Part shown: piece after piece, positions 1 to 9,026 of the stretch
How positions within the stretch are numbered: the stretch's first letter is position 1
Layout of the letters: each line of letters starts with the position of its first letter
IMG/VR virus record: IMGVR_UViG_3300043449_000929
Coordinates: 1-64,000 of that record
From: a virus
Reading direction: 5' to 3' (one strand)
DNA length: 64,000 bases
Position numbers and translations under genes: made by a program
Notes under the pieces: generated by a model
Seen by the model: the letters and a program-made list of their open reading frames with translations, nothing else
What the model was told of the DNA's origin: nothing
The model's database searches: none

Positions 1-33
1 CGGGGATGAGTGACGTGATGCTACTCGGCGTCC
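1..33. repeat. 33-base overlap with the right end of the window
   Basis: The first 33 bases recur exactly at 63968-64000, and the reading frame opened at 63973 is the one opened at position 6. The simplest reading is a circular or circularly permuted genome of 63,967 bp shown with a 33-base wrap. A true short terminal repeat cannot be excluded from sequence alone. Confidence 0.9.
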
Positions 34-419
34 TGCGGATGCCTATGCCTGACAACCCTGCCGATATGGGGGGGTTGGAGTGGGCGCAAGTCAAGGACAG
101 GATGCGACAGGCCGCAGACGAAATAGAGAAAGAGCGCGCTGCGGTTGATGGCCACATTAGGCTGATTGAAGTTCTGGAAGACGAAGTTGCACGTCTCCGC
201 GCCGAACTCGCCGCCGAGCGGGAGCAAGTCGAGACTTTGAAATACACTGTTGTCGGCCTTGAGATAGACAAGCGGGAGCTGCGCGATGCGCTGGCGATGG
301 CGCGGGACAGTTTAGATGAGCTTACGTCGGGCCTGAGCGGCTTAGACATTGATAGAGGACGCGAAGCCATCGCCGCCATCGACGCCGTGCTGGCAGAGAC
401 GAAGGGTGACGCCGAATGA
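6..419 (+). CDS. Coiled-coil protein, mosaic early family member
   Basis: 137 aa, almost wholly helical. It carries the family core ARLRAELAAERE (about residues 62-73) and the family C-terminal block AAIDAVLAET. The start ATG follows GGAGACGGGG, the ribosome-binding site reused throughout this family, and lies inside the stop region of the preceding gene (63720-63980) across the window junction. The stop overlaps the next start by four bases. Function is unknown; the operon position, after integrase and the small regulators, suggests an early accessory role. Related members: 416-904, 1094-1570, 62263-62535, 62528-62887, 62880-63164 and 63720-63980. Confidence 0.8.
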   Translation: MSDVMLLGVLRMPMPDNPADMGGLEWAQVKDRMRQAADEIEKERAAVDGHIRLIEVLEDEVARLRAELAAEREQVETLKYTVVGLEIDKRELRDALAMARDSLDELTSGLSGLDIDRGREAIAAIDAVLAETKGDAE

Positions 420-904
420 CCACCATCCCCGATGAAGTCGTGAGAGAGATGATGCGCGCCGAATGGTCCGCATGGAACAACATAATAATGAATGAGTCTT
501 TTTCCGAAGACGATGATTGTAGGAAAAAAGCTTACACAGCAGGGTTGATAGCCGCCGCCGAGGTCGCCGTGAAGCGGCTTGAAACCGAACTCGCCGCCGC
601 CAACGAAGTGATAGAGAGGCTTGTAAAAACCGAGCATAAAGTCGCCCAAGCTATAGGGGATAAGTATTTGCTCGACCCGCCTGACGGCGGCGACGTTAAG
701 CTGTGGGAAGGCGTCGAGCGTATCAAGGCCGAACTCGCCGCCGAGCGGGAAGCGCACCAACAAAAGCTCGCTATCTGGCGCGAACAGTCAGACGCCGACG
801 AGCGGACAATTTACAAGCTACGCGAGGCGCTGGAGCCGCTTGTCGATTACCCGGACTATGTTGTGCAGCGCCACGCCCGCGCCGTGCTGGAGGAGACTGA
901 GTGA
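416..904 (+). CDS. Coiled-coil protein, mosaic early family member
   Basis: 162 aa. The N-terminal 40 residues are unique and acidic. Two coiled-coil blocks follow, including IKAELAAERE near residue 105, then the shared KLREALEPL helix and the shared RHARAVLEETE C-terminus. The gene begins within the ATGA overlap of the gene before it and ends in another ATGA overlap, so translation is probably coupled. No enzymatic motif is visible. Confidence 0.8.
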   Translation: MTTIPDEVVREMMRAEWSAWNNIIMNESFSEDDDCRKKAYTAGLIAAAEVAVKRLETELAAANEVIERLVKTEHKVAQAIGDKYLLDPPDGGDVKLWEGVERIKAELAAEREAHQQKLAIWREQSDADERTIYKLREALEPLVDYPDYVVQRHARAVLEETE

Positions 905-1101
905 TGAGCGTCTATGACGAAGTGACCCTTTTCTTCCGCAAGAACTGGAGGAAGAACATTCAAAATGACCCGGCAGGCTTTCCCACGGAAGAAGATTACG
1001 TGGAAAGTGAGTTGCAGCGCATGACGCGCACGGAGTTCCTACAAGCGATAAGCGCCGCCATCGACGCCGTGCTGGAAGAGACGGGAGGCGGTGATGAGTG
1101 A
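904..1101 (+). CDS. Small protein sharing the family C-terminus
   Basis: 65 aa. ATG at 904 was chosen over GTG at 901 because it overlaps the previous stop as ATGA. The N-terminal 45 residues match nothing else in the window, but the end (AAIDAVLEETGGGDE) is the family C-terminal block. It therefore looks like a module swap: a unique head joined to the shared tail, without the coiled coil. Function unknown. Confidence 0.7.
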   Translation: MSVYDEVTLFFRKNWRKNIQNDPAGFPTEEDYVESELQRMTRTEFLQAISAAIDAVLEETGGGDE

Positions 1102-1570
1102 CGGGCTTCTAAGGCAATTGCGCGAAGGCTGTATAATCAACTACGACTTCAACCTTGTTGATGTTGATGAAGCAGCTACGGACACATTGTTAGGTAAAGC
1201 CGCCGACGAAATAGAACGTCTCCGCGCCGAACTTGCCGCCGAGCGGGAGCGGGCGGAAGCAGCGACGCATTACGCAACACAGATAACCGTGTGGACAGTC
1301 GAGACGTTTTTTGAGCCTGATAAAACGGGCTGGGAGCCGCTGACTGGATTGCTCGGTGTATTGAGCCAGCTAGACAACGCGATTGTCGGCGTCAGAGAGA
1401 AGCACAATGCTGCACTAGCCAACGTCGCCAAGCTGCGCGAGGCGCTGGAGCCGATACTGAACAGCTACATTGACGACCCGCGCGACAGTGACGCCGAGCA
1501 GATATTCGTCGCGCTAGGCGACCTACGCCATGCCCGCGCCGTGCTGGAGGAGACGGCCAATGACGCCTGA
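1094..1570 (+). CDS. Coiled-coil protein, mosaic early family member
   Basis: 158 aa from ATG 1094. It has the block AADEIERLRAELAAERER near residues 35-52, a unique middle with aromatic residues, then AKLREALEPI and DLRHARAVLEET. It overlaps the previous gene by 8 bp and the next by 11 bp. The shared blocks are nearly identical at DNA level to those in the other members, pointing to recent duplication or recombination. Confidence 0.8.
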   Translation: MSDGLLRQLREGCIINYDFNLVDVDEAATDTLLGKAADEIERLRAELAAERERAEAATHYATQITVWTVETFFEPDKTGWEPLTGLLGVLSQLDNAIVGVREKHNAALANVAKLREALEPILNSYIDDPRDSDAEQIFVALGDLRHARAVLEETANDA

Positions 1571-1751
1571 CGAAGCACTGCGCCTCGCCATCGAGGCCGC
1601 GCGCGAAACAGTAGACTCGTTTGCAGAATACGACGACGACGAAGCTGATGTTGAGGAGATGTATCGGACGACGTTGCTGAACACGCTGCGCGCGAACGGC
1701 TTCGTGATCGTCAGATCATCCCCATCCGGCCCGAAAGCATCTCAAGACTGA
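1560..1751 (+). CDS. Small acidic protein, last gene of the right early operon
   Basis: 63 aa from ATG 1560, which overlaps the preceding stop; an upstream in-frame start at 1530 would read through the neighbour's conserved tail and is less likely. The middle is strongly acidic (residues 22-34). The last 41 bp overlap the end of the convergent structural gene at 1711-2109, so this is where the early and late transcripts meet; no clear terminator separates them. Confidence 0.65.
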   Translation: MTPDEALRLAIEAARETVDSFAEYDDDEADVEEMYRTTLLNTLRANGFVIVRSSPSGPKASQD

Positions 1752-2109
1752 AGCCAGGGTCATACAGGCGCGGAGACAGAGATAGATCCGCGCCGAACAT
1801 CCCACCTCCCCTCGTTCTGTAAGGCTGGCCGACATCGAGCGGTGCTGACGCCGACTTGATCGGTGGCGTGTCAGGATTCAGTGCGTTTGGCATACCGCGC
1901 TTCGCGGCCATAGCAATCGCCTTATCCTGCTGCTTACTGCCGTCAGGCATGAACGTGCCACGCGGCGTTGAGAACGCTCCGTTCTGGTCAGAGAACATCC
2001 CGTCAGGAACTGAGAACCCGCCGCTGATGGGGCTAGGCCCAGACGATGAGAACCGGGAGGCGTCCATCGACGGCTTGTAGTCTTTTTTTACGTCGTCGTA
2101 GTAGCCCAT
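1711..2109 (-). CDS. Putative minor virion protein, last gene of late operon
   Basis: 132 aa, rich in Ser, Pro and Gly. It begins MGYYDDVKK, resembling the MGYYNN start of the internal virion protein at 23685-25028, which hints at a shared short N-terminal signal. Nothing else is recognisable. It starts 2 bp after the stop of the long helical protein 2112-3953, so it is in the virion operon, and it is likely a structural or assembly protein. Confidence 0.65.
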   Translation of the reverse strand: MGYYDDVKKDYKPSMDASRFSSSGPSPISGGFSVPDGMFSDQNGAFSTPRGTFMPDGSKQQDKAIAMAAKRGMPNALNPDTPPIKSASAPLDVGQPYRTRGGGMFGADLSLSPRLYDPGFSLEMLSGRMGMI

Positions 2110-2111
2110 GC

Positions 2112-3953
2112 TTACACCGTGCTGCTGAAGTTATGGTCTTCACTGTAGCGGTAGTCGTTCTGCGCGCTGTTCTGGACGCTGTAGTGGGTCTGCCAGGAGA
2201 GAGCATTAAGAGCAGAAGCACCAAGCTGTGAGAACACCGCACCGGACGCCTTGCTGATGTCGGCCACGATGCCGCGCGTCTGAATGTAAAGCTCGGCGTT
2301 CATCTTCGCGACAGAGTTTGCGATCTCCGCAGTCCGCTGGGCCTGCTCGAATGTCGCCGCCCACTGCTTGGTGAGGGCGTCATTGTAAGACGCCGTGCCT
2401 TGGACGGTCGCCTTATACATCTCAGCGACAGCAGAATTGGTTGACGCGATACCCTTGATACGCTCGGCCTCGGCCTCGACGGCCACCTTGTAGCCTTCGT
2501 ATTCCTGCATCTTCGCTTCAAGCTTGCCCTTGAACTCAGCGATCTTGGCGTCGATGATCTTGGCCTGCGCGCCGACGCGCGCTGAGTAAGCCTCGACAGA
2601 CGTGGCATAGGCTTGTTGCTTCGTGGCCTCACCCTGAATGGAAGCCTTATAACCTTCAACTTGGGCGGTATAGGCGTTGATTTTTGAACCAAAACTTTTT
2701 ACCTGCTCGCCGTAGATTTCGATCTTCAGCTTCTCGATCTCGGCCTTCGTCTGAACCGCAGCAAGCTGAGCCTTGAACAGCTCTATGGCCGAGAGGGCGG
2801 CGTCGGTCTGGACTTTGTAAGACTGAACAAGTGCCGTATTGATCTCAGCTTTTGCGCGTTCAGCCTCTACCTGCGCTTTATATGCCTCTACCTTGCTCAT
2901 CTCACCTTGGATCTGAGCTTTGTAGATTTCGATCTTCACAGAGTAAGCTTGAACGTAGGCTTTATATGCCTCAACTTTGGCATTATACGTTTCAATGCCA
3001 GCCTGCGTTGCATACTTCACGCCCTCAAGAACGCGCTGCTCGATCTGGTTGTATTGGTCGATCAGCTTGCCTTCCAAGTTCACAGCCAAGTCGAGCGACT
3101 GCTTCAGGTTCTCCTGTTCCAGCTCGGCCTGCTTGATCATCACCTCGCGCGAAAAGCCGTAGCTCTGCGCGGCGTATTCAGTCTGAAGCTTTATGCGCGC
3201 ATCAAGCCACGGGCCGGGGGGCAGCGCGTAACCCAGCGACTCCATGCGGTCTACTTCAGCTAGCCCGTCAGCGAGCGTCTTGGCTTCACGCTCCCTGCCC
3301 CTGTCCCAGATCGCCTTCTCAACTGCTGGCGCGAGGCCGGTGCCGCCGTTAAGGCGGCTGGAGATAAGCGACGTAAGCTGGGTAAGCAGCGCCGAAGTGA
3401 ATCCTGTTCCCGGCGTATAGGAGAACACCTGCGGATCTACGATGGTCAGAACCGGCGTGTTATCCACGATGCTCGGAATATTGACGCCGCCAAAAGTGTA
3501 AGTCGAGATCGACAGAAGATCAGGCGCCTTCGGGAGCGTGACGGTCGGATCTGTCGGGAAGCTCGGATAGGTGATGCCGGGAGCAGTAGGCGCGGCGTCA
3601 GTAAACGCCACCGGTGCAGTGGCGAACTGGAGGACAGGCGGCGCAGTGTCGAACGTCGCCGGTAGATACGGATCGACATTGAGCGTGGCGCTGATCGGGG
3701 TCGGAAGCCCAGGCACGTTCCACGAATAGGTGACGAGCGACGGCTGAGTGGTCGTAGAAATCGCAGGCGCAGTCGGCCCACTGGCGAACGTCGGCGTAAC
3801 GACCGGGGCAACGAGGGAGTTGGCGAGGTTGCTCAGAACATTCGCCTGCGTGATCGCATTCAGCGTCATTACAGACGCTGTCGCCATGTGGTCTACAGGC
3901 GTAGCGGGATAGGGGCTACTAAAAGACCACAGACCAGAAGGAGGCGTTGCCAT
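2112..3953 (-). CDS. Long helical repeat protein, probable virion structural protein
   Basis: 613 aa in two parts. Residues 1-180 are Pro/Thr/Val-rich and extended. From about residue 260 to 520 there is a continuous helix built on repeats of about 11-14 residues with the pattern VEAYKAQVEAE, in which Tyr-Lys-Ala recurs (EAYKAY, EIYKAQ, EAYKAQ, QSYKVQ, EGYKAS). Such a rod could be a stalk or fibre shaft. The C-terminal 60 residues are globular and aromatic. Place in the operon, next to other tail proteins, supports a virion role; exact function unknown. Confidence 0.75.
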   Translation of the reverse strand: MATPPSGLWSFSSPYPATPVDHMATASVMTLNAITQANVLSNLANSLVAPVVTPTFASGPTAPAISTTTQPSLVTYSWNVPGLPTPISATLNVDPYLPATFDTAPPVLQFATAPVAFTDAAPTAPGITYPSFPTDPTVTLPKAPDLLSISTYTFGGVNIPSIVDNTPVLTIVDPQVFSYTPGTGFTSALLTQLTSLISSRLNGGTGLAPAVEKAIWDRGREREAKTLADGLAEVDRMESLGYALPPGPWLDARIKLQTEYAAQSYGFSREVMIKQAELEQENLKQSLDLAVNLEGKLIDQYNQIEQRVLEGVKYATQAGIETYNAKVEAYKAYVQAYSVKIEIYKAQIQGEMSKVEAYKAQVEAERAKAEINTALVQSYKVQTDAALSAIELFKAQLAAVQTKAEIEKLKIEIYGEQVKSFGSKINAYTAQVEGYKASIQGEATKQQAYATSVEAYSARVGAQAKIIDAKIAEFKGKLEAKMQEYEGYKVAVEAEAERIKGIASTNSAVAEMYKATVQGTASYNDALTKQWAATFEQAQRTAEIANSVAKMNAELYIQTRGIVADISKASGAVFSQLGASALNALSWQTHYSVQNSAQNDYRYSEDHNFSSTV

Positions 3954-4009
3954 ACGATATTCCTTTTCTGGGGAGACCCTAACTCATTCCAAAAGCCCAG
4001 AGAAATAAG

Positions 4010-5605
4010 CTACTTCAGCTTGTCGATGTCGGCCTTCTTCACACCCAGAAAGATTGCGTGGACCCAAGCAGTTGTTGCCGCGCCAATTGAACTGAACAGG
4101 GCGGTGGTTATGTCTGTCTTGTCTCGCATGACGATATTCTGATTCACGAAATATAAGTCTGATGGATCAATAACTCTGATAGACGTATTGCCATTTGCCG
4201 CAAAGATATATGTTCCGACCACTGGGAATAGACCGTCGTATGTCTTCGCTGGCGTATAGACGCGAGAGTCAACATAACCAGCGCCATCAGGTATTTGCTG
4301 CCCCCACATAACAGATGTGTTCTTGTCGGTTCCGAACTCATACGAACCGTCGGAATAGATATACTGAGGGCCGATCTCAGTGTAGCTCGTCGTCGTATTC
4401 CTCACGCTATCCAGACCGAAAAACGTAGCGTTCGCCAATTGATACGCTGTCTGGTCAAGCGAAATTGAACCACTTGAAATAGAAAGCGTGACATTGTCCA
4501 CGCTTCCGTTATTTGAATACACCATGACGCGCTGATTGAGCGGGATAGTCTGAGGCGCGATGGTCGGATTTTTTACGTAGAAATCCCCAGACTGATCCGG
4601 CCCAGCAGTGCCGCCATCCCAGCCATTGAGGCCAATATACAAAGCGTCGAGCGCCGCTTGATGAGCATCAGCAAAGAACCTATTCGCGAAACTGATGTTA
4701 TTTATTCTGATACCATTCGCCTGCGTCACGCGCGAAAAGCCCCACAGAACGCCCGTCTTGTCCACCGCAGCGACAGAGTCGGCGCGCGTAATCCACGGCC
4801 TGACGACAGTGCATGTCGGTGTGCTTTGCGAGAAGTCAGCCTTGTTGCCACAGTTGTCATAGAAGACACGGCCAGTGAAATTTATCAGCGGTCGGCTGGT
4901 GTAGACCGCATTCGTTGGCGACGTTACCGCAGGTCCGAGGATGGTGTTATGGACATTGTAGTAATTCAACCGATCCGTATCTGAGACCGTGCCGTCTGCG
5001 GCGATGGAGATATATGTCGCAGCGACATGCAGGTTGCTTGCCGCCTTGAGTTGCGCCGTTCCGTAATACTGCGATGCGCCGCGGCTCCAGCCTATTGTCT
5101 TGGTCGTGTAGACCTTCTTGCCGAGAGTGTCCAAGTCCTTCATCGGTATGCCGGCGACCTTGTTCACGCCGCCAGAATTGAAGATGACCAGCATGTAGCC
5201 GTCGTCTTCTTCGCCAAGAAGCTCCCTGACTGCTTGCGCGGAAACCGTGATAGAAATGGCCTCGTTCCCAAACTGGCTCGCATACTTCATGCCGACGCCA
5301 CTGCCGAGTGGCGTTGTCCGCATGTTGATCTGGTTGTCGCTCAGACCAACTTCCTGCCGGAATGCGTTGAGGTTCTGCTTAACTGCCGAGCCGTATCGCC
5401 GCATGACGGCGGTTTGAATCTCAACCAGCTTGCGGCTGTCATCAGAGAAGGATGTGTATGGTGGCGTCTGCCCAGGCGCAGGCAATTCCTGATATTCACT
5501 CGGCAGCTCGATAATAATTCTAGCGACCGGAGGCATTTCTCCGGCATGGTCAAACAGATCGCGCGTAAGCGAAAGATCTACGATACGAGACGGGAAACTA
5601 GACAC
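4010..5605 (-). CDS. Virion structural protein, unknown
   Basis: 531 aa, rich in Asn, Thr, Ser and aromatic residues with many predicted strands, typical of phage tail proteins. The N-terminal 120 residues are more charged. No catalytic motif is seen. The start overlaps the stop of 5598-6818 by 8 bp. It probably forms part of the tail or a receptor-binding structure. Confidence 0.7.
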   Translation of the reverse strand: MSSFPSRIVDLSLTRDLFDHAGEMPPVARIIIELPSEYQELPAPGQTPPYTSFSDDSRKLVEIQTAVMRRYGSAVKQNLNAFRQEVGLSDNQINMRTTPLGSGVGMKYASQFGNEAISITVSAQAVRELLGEEDDGYMLVIFNSGGVNKVAGIPMKDLDTLGKKVYTTKTIGWSRGASQYYGTAQLKAASNLHVAATYISIAADGTVSDTDRLNYYNVHNTILGPAVTSPTNAVYTSRPLINFTGRVFYDNCGNKADFSQSTPTCTVVRPWITRADSVAAVDKTGVLWGFSRVTQANGIRINNISFANRFFADAHQAALDALYIGLNGWDGGTAGPDQSGDFYVKNPTIAPQTIPLNQRVMVYSNNGSVDNVTLSISSGSISLDQTAYQLANATFFGLDSVRNTTTSYTEIGPQYIYSDGSYEFGTDKNTSVMWGQQIPDGAGYVDSRVYTPAKTYDGLFPVVGTYIFAANGNTSIRVIDPSDLYFVNQNIVMRDKTDITTALFSSIGAATTAWVHAIFLGVKKADIDKLK

Positions 5606-6818
5606 GACGCTGCGCCACGAGCGGGATGAACTCTAAACTATCCAGATCGAAATCTTGGCCCGTCGTGATTAGCTCCCACGCAAAGTATCTTGCGCGCAGT
5701 CCTTTACCTACACGAACCTTCGTCGTCTGACGGTTCTGTAGCACAACCTGATATGTGTATGTCTCGCCAGTGCCAGCATCGAGCTTCAGATAGACGTTAC
5801 CGTCTCCGCGCATACCTAGATACGCCGCCTGAAAAGAGGCGTAACGTGAACCCCCAAACTGCGTGTATCCGCTGCGCAGCGAAGCAACAGTCGGAGTGCC
5901 GTCGTCATCGCTCCCTTCAAGGACATATAAGCCCGTGGAAGACGCACCAAGATAGTGATGACCGCTACTCGCAAAAGAGTTGAAAGCATAGTTGCTATAC
6001 TCCGTCGTCGCGCCAGTGCGAGTATTCACAGCCCAAGTGGTAAATCCGCCGCCTGGATCAATGATGCCAATGTCGAACGACAACACTTCCGCGATTGTCG
6101 GCTTAAAGACCATCTGCAAAGTTTGCGCATCAGTGAAGGCAAACGTCTGCGGCACTGTGACAACGGCGATCAGCTTCGGCGTCATCGTCTGCGCAAGGTT
6201 CATCGACTCAGATACGGTAGGCTTGTAAGCGCCAATCGCATTGTATGTCGGAGCGACGTTCAGGTTATCCATAAGAACGCCAGCGAGGAACTTCTTGAGT
6301 AGGTCGTTAAAGGCCAGAACCTCAAGCAGTGTCTGCTTGTAGGTCATGTTGGCGGCATTCGTGCTGACAAGCCCCAACCTGTCAGCGATCAATGCACCAA
6401 GGACAGTTGTAATGGCCGGGGCGACATTCATCGCCTGCGCTATCGTAATCGGGCGACCGACAGTGAAGAGATCAGTCAGGCCGAATTGCTGGGCGAGGAT
6501 CTGCTTCAGAACCTGATTAACGCCAAGCGAGCCAGAGACGCCGCACGCCTCAGAGATAGCCGCGCCAGCAACCCACGTTCTAGACAGAGTAGAAGTGAAA
6601 TTGAAGCTGCCGCCCCCGCCGCTGACCGTGAGGCCGAGGGCGGGAGCAAGCGCGTTGAATGCCCACGGTAACGACATGGTCTCAGAGAGACTGCCTGGGA
6701 AAGACTTGTTGACTGTAACGGCGCGCGTTGCCGAGATAGACAAGATCTTGCCCGCAGACTTCAACCTAGTGGTTGTCGTCGTGCAGTTCGCAGAGACTGT
6801 GACGTTAAAAACCGTCAT
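5598..6818 (-). CDS. Virion protein with two copies of the 18-19 residue Thr/Ser repeat
   Basis: 406 aa. Residues 1-40 contain two units (ANCTTTTTRLKSAGK and SATRAVTVNKS) that match the repeat filling the 693-aa protein at 10571-12652, so the two proteins share a building block. The middle has loosely repeated motifs (LSFDIG, MNLAQTM, FAFTDA). The last 140 residues look like a beta-rich binding domain. Probably a tail protein; function not known. Confidence 0.7.
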   Translation of the reverse strand: MTVFNVTVSANCTTTTTRLKSAGKILSISATRAVTVNKSFPGSLSETMSLPWAFNALAPALGLTVSGGGGSFNFTSTLSRTWVAGAAISEACGVSGSLGVNQVLKQILAQQFGLTDLFTVGRPITIAQAMNVAPAITTVLGALIADRLGLVSTNAANMTYKQTLLEVLAFNDLLKKFLAGVLMDNLNVAPTYNAIGAYKPTVSESMNLAQTMTPKLIAVVTVPQTFAFTDAQTLQMVFKPTIAEVLSFDIGIIDPGGGFTTWAVNTRTGATTEYSNYAFNSFASSGHHYLGASSTGLYVLEGSDDDGTPTVASLRSGYTQFGGSRYASFQAAYLGMRGDGNVYLKLDAGTGETYTYQVVLQNRQTTKVRVGKGLRARYFAWELITTGQDFDLDSLEFIPLVAQRRV

Positions 6819-6824
6819 GGGCTA

Positions 6825-7361
6825 TTAGCTCGATGTCAGCGTGAACGAGTAGGTCAGGATAAGCTGGTCGAGATTGACGACCGACTTAGCCGAGCTGAAC
6901 AGTGAGGCCGAGAACAGGACGCCGGAAGTCGAGGACTTCGTGCTGACCGACAGAAGGCCCGCGCCGTAGATCGTCTTCGTAGCGTTGAACGTAAACGTCG
7001 CAGGCGAAGCCGTGTTCGAGATCACGCCACCAGACGCAGAGCCGGGGGTCCACGTAACGCGCGTGCCGGAGGTGTAAGCCGTGGACTCGGTTGCGTTCGC
7101 TGCGAAGTTGCTTGCCGTCCAAGTTGAGCTGGGAGTCGCGTTCGCCTCATATGGCGCAAGGAACCACGACGTAACCTGCGTCGTGCCAGCAAGCTCAACG
7201 CCGAGAATGTGGTTCAGCCCTTCGGTTGGCACAATGTTCTCGTCTTCCCACTCCTCGATGACCTTGCCATCGCGAACATGAAGACCGTGATAAACGCCCT
7301 TCACGATAACCTTTGACGACGGCACCAGAATGCCCCCGTCAGTCTTCTGGTAGTCCGTCAT
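6825..7361 (-). CDS. Tail structural protein, beta-sandwich type
   Basis: 178 aa from ATG 7361 (MTDYQKTDGG), chosen because it abuts the upstream gene's stop; an in-frame start 24 bp upstream would lie inside that gene. The order of motifs (VYHGLHVRDGKV, then ILGVELAGTTQVTSWFLAPYEANATP, shown here only by its key residues ILGV and WF..PYE, then GGVISNTASPATFTFN) is that of a small family often found among tail genes of short-tailed phages. It is likely a tail fibre base or receptor-contact protein. Confidence 0.7.
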   Translation of the reverse strand: MTDYQKTDGGILVPSSKVIVKGVYHGLHVRDGKVIEEWEDENIVPTEGLNHILGVELAGTTQVTSWFLAPYEANATPSSTWTASNFAANATESTAYTSGTRVTWTPGSASGGVISNTASPATFTFNATKTIYGAGLLSVSTKSSTSGVLFSASLFSSAKSVVNLDQLILTYSFTLTSS

Positions 7362-7362
7362 T

Positions 7363-8418
7363 TTACGCTCCTGTATAACGCACAACCTGCGCGTCTAAGT
7401 GATCGCCAATAGCAGCGGTGCTACTGGGCGTTCCGCCGCTGTTCATAACAGCAACGAAAGAGTTTACGCCGTCCTGCCTGCGGAACATAACAGCAGCAGA
7501 CGTTGCGTCAGGAAGGATCACTTCCGACTGTGTGAGATTGTAAAGAACGCCACCGTCGAAGCCCGCGACAACGCCAGACTTCGTAAGGAACATGACGGCA
7601 TTCTTCGCCTGGAATTGCTGAGACTGTTCAATCTGCGGCTTGATAAGTTCAGCAGGAACCTGAACAGAAGAACGCGGCAGGACGCCGTAATTCATCAGCG
7701 GCGTGCGCGGCATGGGAAACGCATTGCCCTGAAGGAAGTAGACGTTGCTATCAGTCCCGACATAGATCCCGTCAGTGACCGTCTCCAGCATCGTAATGTC
7801 TGACTCGAACTGGACGAATGACTTCGTCTTGTCGATGTAGTTGTATAAGAACGGCTCAGTCGCCCAGAGAGTTGTCCCGTGCGCGAGATAGATCCTGCCA
7901 TTGTAGTAGGTCAGGCTCGTCGCCATAGGCGGCTTACCAAGTAGCTTGCCATTAACCTGACCGAGCGTCGATGTTGGGTTAACAACTGGCGATAGCCATG
8001 TTCCATTGCCGCCAGTCTGCCCCCACGCCGAGACAGCCTTCGACGCAACATTATACTTGCCCGAAGTTGTAGCAGACGAAAAGTAAATGTCGTCAGCCAC
8101 GCGAACATAATCGAGAGGTTCGCTACCGACGCCAGCAAGAAGCGCGACGATCGTGTAGTTGGGATAAAGTAGTGATAAAGTGCCGTCCTTAACAACCAAC
8201 ATAGTATTAGTGGAGTCAGAATAAATTGAGTGATAATTCCCCGATCCAACCTTGTGGAAACCGCGCCGCCGCCTGATTTGGCCAGCGTCGTCAATGTCAA
8301 CATTGATCGCGGTCTCCAACTCTGAAGGCTTCAGTCGCTCGCGCGAGGTCGTATTCTTCAGGCCATCGAATGCCGCGAAGACTACACTCCCCTGACTGTT
8401 CTGATCCTGGTTACTCAA
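7363..8418 (-). CDS. Beta-propeller-like virion protein, possible tail stabilisation protein
   Basis: 351 aa from a TTG start at 8418. TTG overlaps the TGA of the 34-aa lipoprotein gene, so translation is probably coupled. The N-terminal signature (FDGLKNTTSRERLKPSEL, then NVDIDDAGQIRRRRGF in key residues) and the repeating beta segments fit the propeller-type tail proteins of podoviruses, comparable in role to P22 gp10. That equivalence is inferred from pattern and context only. Confidence 0.7.
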   Translation of the reverse strand: MSNQDQNSQGSVVFAAFDGLKNTTSRERLKPSELETAINVDIDDAGQIRRRRGFHKVGSGNYHSIYSDSTNTMLVVKDGTLSLLYPNYTIVALLAGVGSEPLDYVRVADDIYFSSATTSGKYNVASKAVSAWGQTGGNGTWLSPVVNPTSTLGQVNGKLLGKPPMATSLTYYNGRIYLAHGTTLWATEPFLYNYIDKTKSFVQFESDITMLETVTDGIYVGTDSNVYFLQGNAFPMPRTPLMNYGVLPRSSVQVPAELIKPQIEQSQQFQAKNAVMFLTKSGVVAGFDGGVLYNLTQSEVILPDATSAAVMFRRQDGVNSFVAVMNSGGTPSSTAAIGDHLDAQVVRYTGA

Positions 8419-8519
8419 TTACAAGTCCTGCTCGCCACAGTGACGCACTTGGCTGCATAGCGCGCGACATCGCACCCACTCGATAACAGCGCCAGACATA
8501 CGATCAAAATAAGCTTCAC
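8415..8519 (-). CDS. Very small lipoprotein in the lysis cassette
   Basis: 34 aa, GTG start at 8519 overlapping the holin stop (GTGA) with a strong GAGGAGGAA ribosome-binding site eight bases upstream. The sequence begins MKLILIVCLALLSSGC: a signal peptide with a lipobox-like SSGC ending at Cys16, leaving an 18-residue mature tail with two further Cys. The stop overlaps the TTG start of 7363-8418. It resembles a lysis or entry-exclusion type lipopeptide; a second outer-membrane lysis factor is possible. Confidence 0.65.
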   Translation of the reverse strand: MKLILIVCLALLSSGCDVARYAAKCVTVASRTCN

Positions 8520-8758
8520 GGCGTTTCCTCCTCATCCTTGTGGCGGATACCGGCCACACGATCTATGAGCTTGAGAGTGATCTGAAGAACGAGCCAGACG
8601 CAGCCGAGGACAGGCGCCCACTGGGCGGCTATGTCATGCGCGTAAGGAAGCCATATCGGGGAGATGATCGCTCCAGTGGCGATTGCGGCAGTCACCTTCT
8701 CCGAGGCAGTCTCGAACAGGTATCCGCCCACATCTTGCAGGTTATGCTGCGGTTGCAT
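8516..8758 (-). CDS. Holin
   Basis: 80 aa from ATG 8758, which sits next to the o-spanin stop. It has two hydrophobic segments, about residues 22-42 and 45-66, separated by a short turn, and a charged C-terminus (RHKDEEETP). Size, topology and place beside endolysin and spanins make it the holin that would open the inner membrane at the end of the lytic cycle. An in-frame start 15 bases upstream (MGPDE) is possible. Confidence 0.75.
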   Translation of the reverse strand: MQPQHNLQDVGGYLFETASEKVTAAIATGAIISPIWLPYAHDIAAQWAPVLGCVWLVLQITLKLIDRVAGIRHKDEEETP

Positions 8759-8759
8759 C

Positions 8760-9026
8760 TCATCTGGCCCCATACGCTGCGCGGACTTCCGCATAGAATT
8801 TCTGGCAGTTGCCCACGGCGAGGGCGTTAAGAATCGACGCCTTCCGGTTCTCCAGAGCGAATACAGGGAGCGGCTTCCCCTGAACGACTGGCGGCAGAGG
8901 ATACTTCTTGCAGGACGCGGCAATCGGCGGCAGGAGCGGCCTAGTGTCGTCCAGCCCTATCGAGGCGTTGCACCCTGCGAGCGTAATCGCCATCAACAAC
9001 GCAGCCGCCATCCTTCGCATGACCAT
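8760..9026 (-). CDS. o-spanin, outer-membrane lipoprotein (Rz1-like)
   Basis: 88 aa from ATG 9026, supported by AGAGGGG just upstream. Signal peptide MRRMAAALLMAITLAGC with lipobox TLAGC; the mature part is Pro-rich near its start and ends in a helix. The first 86 bp overlap the end of the i-spanin gene in another frame, the classic Rz/Rz1 arrangement. Together the two proteins would bridge the envelope and fuse inner and outer membranes after peptidoglycan is cut. Confidence 0.8.
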   Translation of the reverse strand: MVMRRMAAALLMAITLAGCNASIGLDDTRPLLPPIAASCKKYPLPPVVQGKPLPVFALENRKASILNALAVGNCQKFYAEVRAAYGAR

